A DNA stretch of 64,000 nucleotides, taken from the NCBI GenBank assembly GCA_037893245.1, contig JBAIAA010000659.1, positions 62,001-126,000 on the forward strand, in the 5' to 3' direction. The notes under the pieces are model-generated. The model saw only the letters and a program-made list of their open reading frames with translations, did no database searches and was not told the DNA's origin. A program made the position numbers and the translations under genes. The first letter of the stretch is position 1. Each line of letters begins with the position of its first letter. Positions 41,946-54,850 of the stretch are shown here, in pieces. Source of the DNA: Crossaster papposus. Lineage: Eukaryota > Echinodermata > Asteroidea > Velatida > Solasteridae.

Positions 41946-44706
41946 TTTTACCTGGCTCAAGGTAGCCGCGTATTCGGTCGGATTTCTGGTCGCGGATTCA
42001 GCCAAGCATTCATTCACCAAAAGCCGAAAAATATATAATACATGCTGCAAAAGGTGATGCAAAGGTTTATGTCATTTTATTATAAGACATTTTCAAAATA
42101 CACGGTAAATAACAATACTTTTACAAACCATTTCAAATCATACAACATAAGCCACACTTTTTTTAACCTTTCCTGTAATTTTGATGAAAAAATTACAGTT
42201 AAAATAGCTGCCTACTGGAAGTAATCCTACTTCAAGTTATTTTTATAGATTGGGAAAAGAGAATGCAACATTTAAAACAAAATATACCTCACATGTTATC
42301 AAAAACTCATACTTTTATTTTATAATCTCCAAAATAATGCTACTGGGAAAACTTAATGTTGGTATAGGCTTAAGCCGAACACTAATTAGTGCCTAATTAG
42401 CCCGTTAAATAAATCCCTTTTTCAATGCAGTATTGTAATGCGTTTTTCGGCTGCGAATATATCTGCCCCTTTAAAACAAATTTAAAATCTCATATTTGTA
42501 TTTCATGATCTACGAGATCATGCTTCTATGCACACTTTTCTCTCGCAATTTTGGTAAAGACTTCAGCGGCCGAACAGTAATTAGTGCACTCGCACTCGTT
42601 TGGGCTTATTTGCGATGTTCTTGGTGATTCAATTAATTGAAAGTTGAAGTACGACGTTTTGAAAGTTGAAGTACGACATTTGGAAAGTTGAACAACGATG
42701 TCTGCCTGTCCGTTTTAGAACACCATTCTTACGAGTTTATACGACCGTAGACATGGAGAACAAAAAACCTTCATGTCTAGGATACGACCGTACGATAGGT
42801 ACGTAGGCGCGGCCCGCCCTACATGGACACGCGCGCGCGCGCGCAGCATGCACCGTACCGCCGCGCTCTATATTGTGAGATCTGCTGATTCGACATGTTG
42901 TCGGCGGGTTCAGCAGAGCGCCATCTTGTGCCGTAATTTGGCCAACACTTTATATTTGTAAACTTTATATATTTTAAAACACAATATATATTTGTGTACA
43001 TGTACATACTTATGTTTATCATATATATTTGTTATATGTTAAATATTTTTCCTAAGTTAACAATAACAGTTAAAATATATTTTTTTACAATTATATTTTG
43101 TTACTTTTAAAGATTTTTGGAACTTTGATATTTTGTAAGATATTATATATATTAATGTATGTTTATGTAATACATATTATGTTATATATATATTACATAC
43201 AAATTATATATTTCTTTATATATGTTTTATTTATAAAATATATGTATAATAATGTTTATATATGTTTTTATTTTATATATATATATATATGTTTTTATAT
43301 AATTATACAATTGTATTTATAATACACATTATATTATATATATTACATACAAATTATATATTTCTTTATATATGTTTTATATATACATAATATGTGTAAT
43401 AATGTTTATATATATATGTTTTTATTTTTTATATATATATGTTTTTATATAATTAATTGTTTCCCCTTTGGCTTGCCATAGTATTAAGATGTACATGTAT
43501 ATTTTTTTAACATCTGTATTATGTTTATGTATATTACTTTTGTATTGTATCATATTAATTAGTTATGAATGGTGCATGTGTATTACATAATTATGTACTT
43601 AATTAATGAGAAACAGTCTTTGAGCTTTTTTTTATGAACCATCTTGTTTTAAATGATTGACTGAAACTCGTTAAAAAGAGATAAAATTATGTTAAAAAGA
43701 TTATTAACAAAAGTATATGAAAGAAAATAAATAAGTTGTTTTTATACTAATAGAGAGTTGAACTAAGATTTGATTGGGAATAATCTTTTCAAGACATTCA
43801 CATAAATCCTGATAGGGCAACAGAATATGGCAACATATTCCATTTGAGAGATACCAAGGAAATTGTTCAAAATGTAATGCTGTTCTTCATTTTGAAGTTC
43901 TTGCATGTTTTCTTATATGTTGCTAAGTTGTGATTTGTTTGCCTCGTTCCTTTTATTTGGTTGGCACCTTTCCAAAACCTAAAAAATAATGGAGTTTGTC
44001 ATATTTTCCCCACAAATGATGGGCAAGTACAGATGGGGGGGGGGGGGGGTGCTTACTCACTATATGTTTACGTGCCGACATTCGATCGGTTTTCGACCAA
44101 AAGACAGTGAAATGTGCAGTTTCTGCCCTGTCAGTCAGGGAAGATAACTCGTCAGAATTACTTTTCCTTGAGAGCCACAGAGTTAAAAAATAAGCATGGA
44201 AAGTGGTAGTGTATGTAAAGTTTGTATACGAGTCGCAGCGATGACCCACACTTTCCCCCATGATGAACTACGGTAAACAGTGCGTATACATCATCGATAC
44301 ATAGGGCTATTCTCATTTACACATTACGCATACCTCTTCTTTCGTATGATGATTAATCAGCTAAACGTGTTACTACATACATCAGTTTGATGACATTAGT
44401 GGAAACAGGGTAGACCTCGTGAAGGTTGTCATCTCCCACCCCTACGCATACTGAAATTCGGAAACAGTATTAGCACGAATGCGGGAGGTATGCCACAAAT
44501 CAACTACCAGCAGGGATCAATAGCTTAGCAAGCAGGAAATATAGCTTAGCGAGTTTGTGTTCAAAGGAAAAATATGCTGGGAACCAGTCACAAACAGTAT
44601 ACAGTGTATGCAGTTTAGGTATGGTAACCTGTTTCTGCTGAGCAAATATAATCTGTGCTAAACAGTTCCAAAAGGAGCATCTCTGTTGTCAAACTTGTTC
44701 AGTACT

Positions 44707-44923
44707 GGGGCCAATTTCACAAATGTGCTTAGCATTACAATTCTTCCTTGTTAAAAACAGGGTTGCAGACCAAAAAACCTATATGGTTTCTGAGTGATAA
44801 TCAGCTGGTTTTTGTATGGCATGAAAAGAACATGGAGTTTCGGATGGCAACCCGTTATTATTAAGCAAGACTTTTTGGTGCTAAGCAAATTGTTGTGCTT
44901 AGCAGCTCCATGAAAATGGCCCC
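44707..44923. mobile_element. Hairpin MITE ('GGGGCCAATTTCAT'), copy 3
   Basis: Ends GGGGCCAATTTCACAAATGT and AGCAGCTCCATGAAAATGGC, with inner GCTTAGCA/TGCTAAGC arms as in copies 1 and 2. Confidence 0.72.
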
Positions 44924-45257
44924 TGTTGCTTCAGCTGCTAGTATATAGTCAGTTTAATTTTTATTGATTTCTTTATTCTACGGTTCTTTTTCAGCTTGTA
45001 AAGAAAATATAATCACTTTCATCTTGTGGAAATGTTGGATCCTGAATGTAGTGTTGTCTTTTATATTTGTTTCGACATTTGACATAATGAAACTTGAATT
45101 CCTATTTTTGTTGTTACTAGGTGTGCCAAGGTTATTATACCAACATTTGTCAGTGTGATGTGTCTCGTAGTAAATGCATGATTTTCTAATTTGAACTTTG
45201 TCCGTCTGTTTTTTAACTGCATATAGATAATGCAGCTTACTTATTGATCACATCACC

Positions 45258-45576
45258 TGGGCCCGATTTCATGGCTAACTACCGAATTATGCGCTTACAA
45301 TCACCGTCTCTGCTGTACTTCTGTGCTAACCCTGTGGACACAGATTCCTTCTCTTTTACCGGATGTACGCAGATGTACGCAAATGTACGCAGATGCAGTC
45401 CTCACACTGTGAACAAATAACAATGGATTGTGTGCCAAATAACAATGGATTTTCATTGTTAGTGTACAGTGTTTCTTTGTATAGATGCTCATAGTGATCA
45501 CTATCCCGTGAAATACACTTTAGTGTAGAAGGGATTGTTGCCAACAGTAAGCATGCAGTCTATTAAATTGGGCCCA
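45258..45576. mobile_element. Diverged 'GGGCCCAATTTC' hairpin element
   Basis: Begins TGGGCCCGATTTCATGGCTA and ends TATTAAATTGGGCCCA. Internal GTGCTAACCCTGTGGACACAG matches the palindrome at 40776-41251, of which it is an older relative. Confidence 0.65.
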
Positions 45577-45884
45577 GAATACACCAAGAGTTGCCAAGTA
45601 ATGCATGGCATGAATCGGTGGTTCTATGTTTAGCCATTGCATGTATTCGGATAACCAACCTCGGCTGATATTTTGTTGTAGGCCTTCCTTCTCTGTTTAT
45701 GTGTTTTCAGCTTTCTTGTTTTGTAGTCGAGTCAACGGCAAGCCCATCACAAGCCCATCACAAGCCCATCACAAGCCCGGCCAGTCCCCTGTATTGGGAA
45801 GACAGTGGAGACTCACTGCCTTTGTCACAGTTCATTTGAATAGCTGCGACTTTAATTGTTACAGAGCTGTGACCTTATTTGTGA

Positions 45885-46050
45885 CAGAGTTGTGAGGACT
45901 TGTCGCAGACCTGTATAGGACTTGTCACAGACCTATGAGGACTTGTCACAGACCTGTGGGGACTTGTCACAGACCTGTGGGGACTTGTCACAGACTTGTG
46001 AGGAAGTTGTCACAGACTTGTGAGGACTTGTGGCAGACTCGTGCGGACCT
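45885..46050 (+). repeat. Tandem repeat of GGACTTGTCACAGACCTGTG
   Basis: About seven units of 21-23 bp, preceded by a short CACAAGCCCAT array (45738-45778). Confidence 0.8.
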
Positions 46051-48298
46051 GTCATTTTGTGATTTGTGACTTTATTATGTTGAGAGTAAGTTTTTATGGA
46101 GGTTTAGGAATGTATTTTTTTAAATGTGCCCTTTATACCAAAGAAATATAAGAGAACCAACATTCGAGATCATCTTCATATAGAACCGTACGTGTTCTGT
46201 CTGTAATATAACAGATGATGTACTCATAGGTATTTTTATAAAACAAATCGCGGATGAGCCTCTACGCACAGCTTACACAAATCTTATTTGAAAACCAAAC
46301 TTATCAATCTAATCTGAACCTTTTGTCATTTATGAATTTTGAAATTATGATTTACCTTATTGTTCACTCAATCTGGCCCCATTGCGCCCTCGAGCAGAGC
46401 AGTATACTACCATCAAGTGGCAGAAAGTCAACTGTGAGAATGAGGTCCGTGTTGTTGTATCTTCGGGAGTGGTTGATTGGTGGAATGGGTGATTCTGTGA
46501 TTTCTATATACATTTTGACATTTTCAAATTGCATTTTCCAGCTGTTCATCTTGTAGTTGGATTCCATCATGATTATCACAACACACGCCGCCCCGCCCAA
46601 ACCAAGGTATGCTTGCTTCTCTCATGAATAATGCATGCTTATCTCATGAATAATACATGAACAGGTTCTGCGTGCGGCTGAATCTATATCTCATCATAGC
46701 AGGTATGTATCTCGTCACAACAGTAATAGACTGATCCAGTAGGCCACACCCCTCAAATATTAACCAATCGCTGCATGATTTTTAGTTCCGACAAATTGCG
46801 CGCCATTTTGTCCGACAATTATTATGGCATCACTTCATTAGGCCTATAGTCTGTTTACCGAACACTTTGTTGTTTTGTTGTTTCACTAACCGTTAATTAA
46901 GGGAAAGGAAATGTTTGGCCATATCATATATCCTAAGCCAAAGGCTTTACCTATAAATTACTAACAAATTTGTCACCTTGGGTTTTAACGCACATTACGT
47001 GATTGGCCATCAGGCACGCGTCAAGCTAAAGCAATTGCTATATAGAGGTAAAGGCCTACTGGGTCGGTATAAAGGGGTGGTGTGGGGGGGGGGGGGGGTC
47101 ACATTGCGGCGAGGAACTGACTGTCGTCTGCTGACTGACAGAAAGAACACCGACAATATACATCGCTTACATTGTACATAGTTCATGATTGGATTGCATT
47201 TCATCGTGTGTCGTAAACGCAGAATGTGTGTTGCAATATGTATATCGGAGGTAGGTACGATTTGACTTCACGAAATTGTCAACTTTCTTTTAAATATATG
47301 ATTTTCGTGTTTTTTTCTAAACCTTTGAAATTCGTAAACCTTCAGTGACTTGAATACTACTTGGCGATATCAATTCTGAAACTAAATGTGCGCAGTTGTA
47401 CTGGTGTTTACAACTAGAACGTTGGCAAGTTGTAGCGGATTACGATGAACTGCAACAATCAACTTTGAATATAGCTGATTTTTTCAGTTTTATACAAATC
47501 AGTTGTTTTGTATGGACTATTATAACCATTACTTAAGGTGTATCCTACCTTTAAGTGAGTACAAAAGGGGCAAGTGTTTTGTGCCATCCATCTCACTCTA
47601 ATTATCATAGAGCGCCGCGCTATGGTCTTTGCTCTGACGTGAATTAAAAGGTTTATTTCCGGCACTGGAATAAGTAACAATGGGTTTAGCGCCAAGTATA
47701 ACAACAGATTGTTATTTACAATGTTAGTGCACCGTTGTTACATGTTCATATATTATATGCCAATACGGCCCAAAGTTAAAGTAACACATGCCTGTTGTCT
47801 CTCATGCATATCAGGTTCCGTTGGTCCCATATCGACACCATGGTGGCCGGAGAGTTAGCGAAGGTCAGTTTTCTTTCAACAACGACTTCGAACTGCCGCA
47901 GAGCTTTTCGTCGAAATTCCGCAGGATGTCGGTGATGCCTCTGATAGTTTGGTAAACTGGTCCCGTCAAAAGGTCGCTGTTTTCATTAATTAATCCGTCC
48001 GTACCAGTGTGTTTGATTGTACCGACCATTAAACAATGTTTAGGCGGTTGGGCAGAGTTGTAAAGAGCCACTGATTTGTGTGACTTGAGTCATTAGGTCA
48101 AGAAGGTCGAGTCCATTCAAGTCACACACTAGTGTGTATAGTCGAGGCAATTTGAGTCGCACATATTTTAATTCTACACAATAAACAGCGCTTTTTTGAA
48201 ATTGGACCTTCAGGTTTCTGTTTATTAGTAAAGAAAACCGCCCAAAATATTGTGCACTTTTTGTTAATTTCGATATTTTTAAGACGCAGCAGCAGAAC

Positions 48299-49752
48299 TA
48301 GCCTTGGTCAAGGCGTTCATCGTTACCCGTCCGTACGTACAGCGCAGCGGTAATCTGAGCTCAAACAACGACCTCACGCGGCCACTATTATATGCAAACT
48401 AACTGAGGCTACTTGAACGCCTTGGATCATTAGGTTTTGGGGGCGGTGCTCATTATGCTAATAGATTAAGCTGACCTTTATAGTCGTTTTCTTATTGGTC
48501 GATCGTTGCGTAGAAACTGCATAATTTGAGCTAGCGGTGAAAGGTCATAGCTAGCTCGCAAGTGTTTACGAACACCGCCATCGTTGACATATTTTATCGG
48601 AGAAAGTTGAGTGATTTTTACGAAGGCTTGTAGGAATTACACATGAAGATTTGAACTGTCTTGCTTGATTGGTGAGGGTCGCAGTTATTTTCGCTCGTTT
48701 TGCTGGGTATTTTCATGAATGTTGACAATGTTATGGTCAAAACTAGTTGTGTTTAGCTGCTTAGTTTTTAGTTTTCAACCGCGGTGACTGGAGAAGGCCG
48801 CGACTCTATTGAAACGTGTCGAACTCGGCCCTACACTATGTCGCACACATCTAATCCAGCTGATCTGAAAACCGTGGCTCGGTAAAACGCGGAACTCTGA
48901 TAATTAAATGCCTTGCCGGCTGAATTTTGCCAAGAAAATAATCTGAGGAGTTATTGGGGATATAAGACACTTGTCCCTGTTTAAATTACGATATTGCGAT
49001 CACTTTGAAGGTTGGTTCTGCAGCCGTAAACATGCCCCCTCCCCGCAGCGTTGGACCATGCTTGAACCACAATGTGGCGATACCGCACAGACCAGCATGC
49101 CTGGGTTAATGCCGATTATGCGGCGATAAGAAACTGACCGAACACGCTGAAAACTGACGCCGAGTACCTGGTCGTACGTGCGAGCTCCGAGCAAAATGGG
49201 GCTCAGGCTGCCTGAAAAATGACGGATTTCCCATAACCTGTCGGCAAATTCACAAAAACACCGTGACCACAAAGAAAGGATTCTAATGGCCTTTCGCTGC
49301 TCGGGTCTAAAATCTTCGAGGGATAATATTTTCGCTGCAAAATTCAAACAACACGACAGATCTTCGGACGACAGACGACGCTGAATATCTGCTATTTTGT
49401 CTTAAATGTCATGCTGCATCAAATTTGATGACGTCGGGATTCAACCGCGTTGTGATTGGACACTTCACATCTTAGCCCCGCCTATACTTATCTGTATTCG
49501 CCTACGAGGTCATGCGCTGGAAATGTGGCGCAAAATATAGGAAAAACATAAGATTTCAAAAACCCAATGATCCAAGGCGAAAAAGTAGCCTCAGTTGATT
49601 TGCATAAATAGTGGCCGTATGAGGTCGCTGTTCGCGCTGTATCTTTGCACGGGGCGCAAGCTAGCATGCAGCATATGCGGGGCGCGCGTACAGTGTATTT
49701 CTGGACGGATAACGACGGACGGATAACGACGAACTCGCCTTGACCAAGGCTA
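48299..49752. mobile_element. 1.45 kb inverted-repeat element with 9-bp target duplication
   Basis: Ends TAGCCTTGGTCAAGGCG and CGCCTTGACCAAGGCTA are perfect inverse copies, flanked by CAGCAGAAC on both sides (48290-48298, 49753-49761). Complementarity continues inward about 110-170 bp with gaps (GACCTCACGCGGCCACTATT against AGTGGCCGTATGAGGTC). A 9-bp duplication fits Mutator-like elements best, though 8-9 bp also occurs in other cut-and-paste groups. A 115-codon open frame inside (49000-49347, minus) shows no family I recognise. Confidence 0.82.
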
Positions 49753-49761
49753 CAGCAGAAC

Positions 49762-52700
49762 TCGAAAAAAACTGTTCCCGCGCGGTAACAATACATCACC
49801 AACGGATGAAATCGATGATCAAATTTAATGTAGACTATAATTTTGCCAACAAAATCCGTGTGAAATAAAACATAGCTGTCACGTCTAGCGATGCGCAAGC
49901 GGTGGGAAATTCAAAAAAGATTTTTTTAAAGACATTAGTCTGGACGATTCGGCGACATGAATCCATTTTGAGAGTATTTAAGTATGGAAAATACATGTTA
50001 TCACTCGTGCATGTGCAGCGCGAGTAATCGAACACGCTGAAAGTGTGCAATTGTGCGAGGTTTAAGATGAAAATGACGTTGGACTCAGGAAATGAGTTTT
50101 CTTGTTGAAATAATTGTATCAATGCAATTAATGCGCTTTGAAAATTGTGTGTAATTTCAAAGTTTAATATAGTGTGTGATTAAGTGATTACAAAACATTA
50201 AAATAATGTACAGTCTATGCAAATCGTGCAGGTTTACTGCTTTAGAAAACAATTGCGGGTGTTTAAGCGTACTATATATAGTGTTGTCATGTTCACATCT
50301 CAGTTTAATGTTGTTTATACATGTGGGTTGTATTATGTTAATGTATTTGATGATGAATAACAATGTACTGCACTTGCGCTTTGTTTTTGACAATTTCTAA
50401 CCTAATCAAAACAATTGCTGTGTAAAAGTGCTGGCAGCCTGTTACCAGTACTTTCTGTAATTTCATTTAACTGTTAATTTTCAAAATGTAATCACATACA
50501 TTTTTTTTTATACTAAAAAAAGTTCTAATCGTTAATAACAGACCAATTTATTTGGAATATATCTGCAAATTCAGAGAAGGCAGATTCTGCAAAATTACTT
50601 ATTTTTACACATAAATTGTGTATACGGGAAGGCGGGGATTCACCGCCCTGTTCTGCTTCGTAGTATCGGGGAGAGCTTCTCTGTCCCATTTTCTTCCTTG
50701 TGGAACGATGCTATATAGCTACAGCGTTGTACTGAGTTTTAACAGCCAGCTTTGTACGTCCATCAGAAAGAGTTGTTTTGTTTTGTTTTCACCAATGCCT
50801 ATTATGCGTCTACTTTGCATATTCGTGTATGAGGTGGCCCATGTGAACATGCATGTTTGTACATGTAATAGGCCGGGTATATTGGGTCGAAATTTCAAAC
50901 CAGGAAATTACTATTGTGGTTAAAATAGGAGCATTTGGAAAAAACGTGCTCGACTTTCAATCATTTTGTACACGAGAACAGAGAAATGTCTCCACAAGGA
51001 TAGAAAATTGAGACGTGTACTCACGTATGAACAACTGGTAAACGAAGATATAGCGAATATACCAAAATGAGTAAATTTGCAGATTCTGCTCCTTTTAATT
51101 TTGCAGATATTTTAACAAAAAATAGTCTGTAAACTTGTTGCTGATTGTAAACAGAAAACAAATGGACATCTCATATTTAGCATTTTACGGTTTGTCTGTA
51201 TTTTGCTCAAACAAATTTTCTGTTAAATTACAATAAAACTGCAGTACGTTAGTTATGTTTTGGGCAGTTTTTTAATGTTATTTGGCAGCTTTTATACATG
51301 TTTAAAACGTCATAATTGACAAAAGTGTGTTTTATTTATTAAATTACTTTTATACAATGTTATACTTAAAAACAATGAACACCTAACAAAAGAAAAACGG
51401 TACACTATTACAATAACAATTCATTCTAACTTAACATAAATCCATTGTTACTTGTTCACATGAACAGTTCATGTCATACTCATAGAGGTACCAAACCATA
51501 CTACTAGTCTTTTTCGTTGCTTTTTATTGATAATTTGATATTTTGTACGTCTCTAGCTCTTTGTAATAACTACATTGTACGTGTGTCGGATTCCAACACA
51601 GTCCATAATTAAAATGTTTGTATTGTTTGTTTGTAAGGCTTTTTGTATATCATGAGTATAGCCACTGTTTGTATACTTTACAACCATATTTATGAATCAG
51701 TATTTACAAGTTAGCATTTTATAGCCGTTTTAACCATTTCAATAAATATCGATACCTATAATTTACACATAGGCTTAGTACGTCTGCATAAAATTATAAC
51801 AGAAAACGAAAAGTTGTCATGTGTGTATTATTACAATACATTATTGCCCATTTGCGAAATTTTAAACGAATGAATCGTTGTACAAGACTAGTACGTGGTT
51901 TCCTTGTCACTTTTTTGTTTTATTTGAAATGATTGCCGGATGCCAGCTCATACAAGGCATGGTTGAAAATTTGTTTCACCTTATTTATGCACTTTTATAT
52001 ACAACGGCATAATTGCAGAACTGCACCCCGGCCCGCCACTCCTCTACCCCACCTCGTCGCCGGGCTACGCGTTTTTGTATCGGTTGCTATGTGTTACCAT
52101 TCAGAACTATTCAAGTTTAAAGAACATGGGTCTAGGAGCTAGATAAGCCAAAAAGGTTTGGAAGTAAACCGTTATTCGTGATCAAAATGTGGTGCATGTT
52201 TTTTGTTCAATTGTAATATAATATCCATCGGCTGAAACGTCAACGGGTTTGGTTTTTAACATTCTTCTTTGAAATTTGAGTGGCGTTATTATAGGTTTTC
52301 CCGGCGGCTATTTAAAAAACTCAGTTTATTCAATTTCGTCCTAAAAATTCGCACACTTTTACCAAACCAATTTAGACATTTACTATTCAATTTCAAATGT
52401 GTGTCACTCTATTTAAACATTGTCTTGGGGATATTCGTTGTTACATATCAAATTTGTCTACGCTGTTGCCAATAAGGCAGCACGCATAATTGATTTCCAA
52501 CTAATTCAAAACATAGGCCTACGTGCTTGACTCAAAAAACACACCTACTTCCCGTCTGTGCTAAATTATTAATAAAACAATAAAACCCGAGAAGGGGGGG
52601 GGGGGGGGGGGGGAGTATGACGAAGTTCTGGAGTATGACGACTGGTGAAAAGACTCATTCTCGAAGGATGGATTTGGCTTGGGATGAGGGTGTAAGACCA

Positions 52701-53557
52701 TGGAGGTAGGAAACACCTCCATGGTAAGACTAAGTAAGAGAGTCGGGATACGGTGTGGTGATGAGCTCTCACTTTCATTTCCACCACTGTGGGTTTGAGT
52801 TTTCGGGTTTGCAGGACACAACCATTCGGTGGCGGAATCACCACCAAAATAGAAACAAAAGAAAATATACTTATTAAATAATCATTCATAAAATTGTGAC
52901 CATATGGAGAAGTTGTGTCCCGCAGTTCTGTGAGAGCACATGTATACATGTACACTTGTTTTATCCACACAAAAAAATCATTCCTGGGGACTTTGCAAAA
53001 ACTAAATTACAGTCAAGTCCCAATAACATTTGTTACAATGTAAAATTTGTCGAGTATTAATGTATACATTAATATTAGACAGGTTCCACTTCCAAATCAT
53101 TTGAAATAATGGTTCCTACACTAACCGGACCATGCACAAATTCCAGTTCAAATTTCAATTAGTAACTTGACATCGGACTTGTGCAAGTCTACATAATGAG
53201 CAGATTATTCTAACACAAGAGGGCGCTATTTAACATTGCCAGTTTTTACCAAAGAAGAGCACCGCGCCGCGCAGCGATCTTTGGTTTTTACTAAAAATAA
53301 GCCGTTTCATTTTTGTATCCAGAAAAATACATCCCAGTTATCCAGTTTGGCCCAACGCACAAATCATGTTGTACATTGATATATTATTGATATTTTTTAT
53401 TACTATCTCCCTGGGCCTTTGGGGTGGGGGGTGAATTATGCCGCTTACGCTATTGCAGGATTACGTCGGGGATAGTCACAAAATGTTAGCTTCAAACATA
53501 AAATAAGATTTTATTTTCTAGACTTAATATAGGGATAGGTTTTAACAGACACGATAC
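49762..53557. other. Gene-free A/T-rich stretch
   Basis: No exon, RNA gene or clear transposon boundary was found. A 20-base G run sits at 52594-52613 and a short related-repeat fragment (AGAAATGTCTCCACAAGGAT) at 50985, which also occurs at 17922. Otherwise nothing recognisable. Confidence 0.55.
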
Positions 53558-53570
53558 AAATCTCTTTTTG
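53558..53570 (-). promoter_or_regulatory. Histone downstream element of H2B
   Basis: On the minus strand CAAAAAGAGATTT, 12 nt after the stem-loop. This is the purine-rich element that pairs with U7 snRNA during histone mRNA 3' processing. Confidence 0.75.
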
Positions 53571-53582
53571 TAAAATTGTGGT

Positions 53583-53598
53583 GGCTCTGAAAAGAGCC
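53583..53598 (-). terminator. Histone 3' stem-loop of H2B
   Basis: GGCTCTTTTCAGAGCC on the minus strand, the canonical 6-bp stem with 4-nt loop, 30 nt after the H2B stop. It replaces a poly(A) tail in replication-dependent histone mRNAs. Confidence 0.95.
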
Positions 53599-53628
53599 GG
53601 TTTGTTTGATTGTCGTTCAGTAGACCGC

Positions 53629-54000
53629 TTATTTGGAGGTGGTGTACTTGGTAACGGCCTTGGTGCCTTCGCTGACGGCGTGCTTGGCCAGCTCACCGGG
53701 CAGGAGGAGACGGACGGCGGTCTGCACCTCACGGCTGGTAATGGTGGCCTTCTTGTTGTAGTGGGCCAGGCGGGAAGCCTCGGCGGCAATACGCTCGAAG
53801 ATGTCGTTGACAAAGCTGTTCATGATGCTCATGGCTTTGCTCGAGATGCCGGTGTCAGGGTGCACCTGCTTCATCACCTTGTAGATGTAGATGCCATAGC
53901 TCTCCTTTCTTCTGCGCTTCCTCTTCTTGGTGGCGCCAGCTGGAGCACCCTTGGCTTTGCCAGCTTTCTTCTGTCCTTTTCCACTTTGCTTGGGAGGCAT
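53629..54000 (-). CDS. H2B: Histone H2B, replication-dependent
   Basis: Intronless, 123 residues: core nucleosome histone that pairs with H2A. Basic tail [18 protein letters not shown], then [18 protein letters not shown], the histone-fold segment [18 protein letters not shown] and the conserved end [22 protein letters not shown]. Nothing is missing. The start is the only ATG giving the standard tail length. The MPPK...[13 protein letters not shown] tail resembles echinoderm (sea star) H2Bs as I remember them. The gene is divergent to H2A with 401 bp between the two start codons, an arrangement that allows one spacer to drive both in S phase. Stem-loop and downstream element follow the stop. 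Confidence 0.98.
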   Translation of the reverse strand: MPPKQSGKGQKKAGKAKGAPAGATKKRKRRRKESYGIYIYKVMKQVHPDTGISSKAMSIMNSFVNDIFERIAAEASRLAHYNKKATITSREVQTAVRLLLPGELAKHAVSEGTKAVTKYTTSK

Positions 54001-54074
54001 GATGACAAATTTTAGTTATATTGAAGCAAACAGCACGAAAATTGATCGAATGATGGTCGTCAAATTGTTCTGGA

Positions 54075-54082
54075 TATTTATA
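54075..54082 (-). promoter_or_regulatory. TATA box of H2B
   Basis: TATAAATA on the minus strand, 75 bp before the H2B ATG. An ATTAGCAT at about 54093-54101 on the same strand is one base off the histone octamer, which is suggestive only. Confidence 0.75.
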
Positions 54083-54281
54083 CCCTCACGGATATGCTAA
54101 TTAGGATTCTGGACTGTATTAGTAAAATTTGCCGCGCACCATTTACGTGTGTTGATTGGCTACGTGTTGCACACGGCACTAATATTGTCCACACTGTCGA
54201 AGCCGAGGAAGTATTTGCGGACGTAGTATGAATTATTTTACATCAGGCGTATATAATAGGCAATTCCTGTACAGTCATATG

Positions 54282-54312
54282 ATTGGTTTAGTAGGATCCT
54301 TGTTATGATTGG
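54282..54312 (+). promoter_or_regulatory. Inverted CCAAT boxes in the histone spacer
   Basis: ATTGG at 54282-54286 and 54308-54312, each as TGATTGG, about 25-55 bp upstream of the H2A TATA box. Another GATTGGC is at 54154. CCAAT factors commonly act at such divergent histone promoters. Confidence 0.55.
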
Positions 54313-54335
54313 TGGAATAGAATCCTCCGAAAACG

Positions 54336-54343
54336 TATAAATA
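54336..54343 (+). promoter_or_regulatory. TATA box of H2A
   Basis: TATAAATA 59 bp upstream of the H2A start codon, consistent with a short 5' leader. Confidence 0.78.
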
Positions 54344-54395
54344 CGTTAGCTAAGACGGAATTTTCAATTTTCCCTTGCAATCGAAAAATAAATAA

Positions 54396-54779
<384 letters not shown>

Positions 54780-54811
54780 ACGCCAAATCTTCAGCTCAAC
54801 AAAAAACAACC

Positions 54812-54827
54812 GGCTCTTTTCAGAGCC
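54812..54827 (+). terminator. Histone 3' stem-loop of H2A
   Basis: GGCTCTTTTCAGAGCC, 32 nt after the H2A stop and identical in all 16 bases to the H2B stem-loop. Confidence 0.95.
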
Positions 54828-54837
54828 ATCACAGCTT

Positions 54838-54850
54838 GAAAAAAGAGATT
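54838..54850 (+). promoter_or_regulatory. Histone downstream element of H2A
   Basis: GAAAAAAGAGATT, 10 nt beyond the stem-loop; the U7-complementary purine-rich block. Confidence 0.75.

Larger units (their letters stand above)
40182..43480. mobile_element. 3.3 kb fold-back transposon with long inverted arms
   Basis: Ends TATGGCAAGCCAAAGGGGAA and TTCCCCTTTGGCTTGCCATA are perfect inverse copies, flanked by GTATTA at 40176-40181 and 43481-43486. Arms of about 600 bp are very A/T-rich and stay complementary to CAAGATGGCGCTCTGCTGAA / TTCAGCAGAGCGCCATCTTG. Further complementary blocks continue inside (41627-41940 with 42640-42850). The middle (41945-42635) is single-copy A/T-rich DNA. The left arm is interrupted by two nested palindromes (40776-41251 and about 41261-41614). 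No transposase seen, so probably non-autonomous; class unknown. Confidence 0.85.
43487..48289. other. Gene-free stretch with small repeats
   Basis: No exon could be supported. It contains G runs (44035-44049, 47084-47098), hairpin MITEs (44707-44923, 45258-45576) and a tandem repeat (45885-46050). A hydrophobic open frame at 44964-45158 has no supporting feature. The remainder is unremarkable A/T-rich DNA. Confidence 0.6.

Noticed and set aside
44964-45158. Hydrophobic 64-codon open frame that looks like a membrane peptide
   Set aside because: A/T-rich DNA yields Phe/Leu/Ile-rich frames by chance; no signal for transcription or conservation visible.
45885-46050. CRISPR-like array
   Set aside because: The units are contiguous tandem repeats without unique spacers, in a eukaryotic genome.
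49000-49347. A 115-codon minus-strand open frame in the 9-bp-duplication element
   Set aside because: No transposase motif, no recognisable domain and no splice or promoter support.
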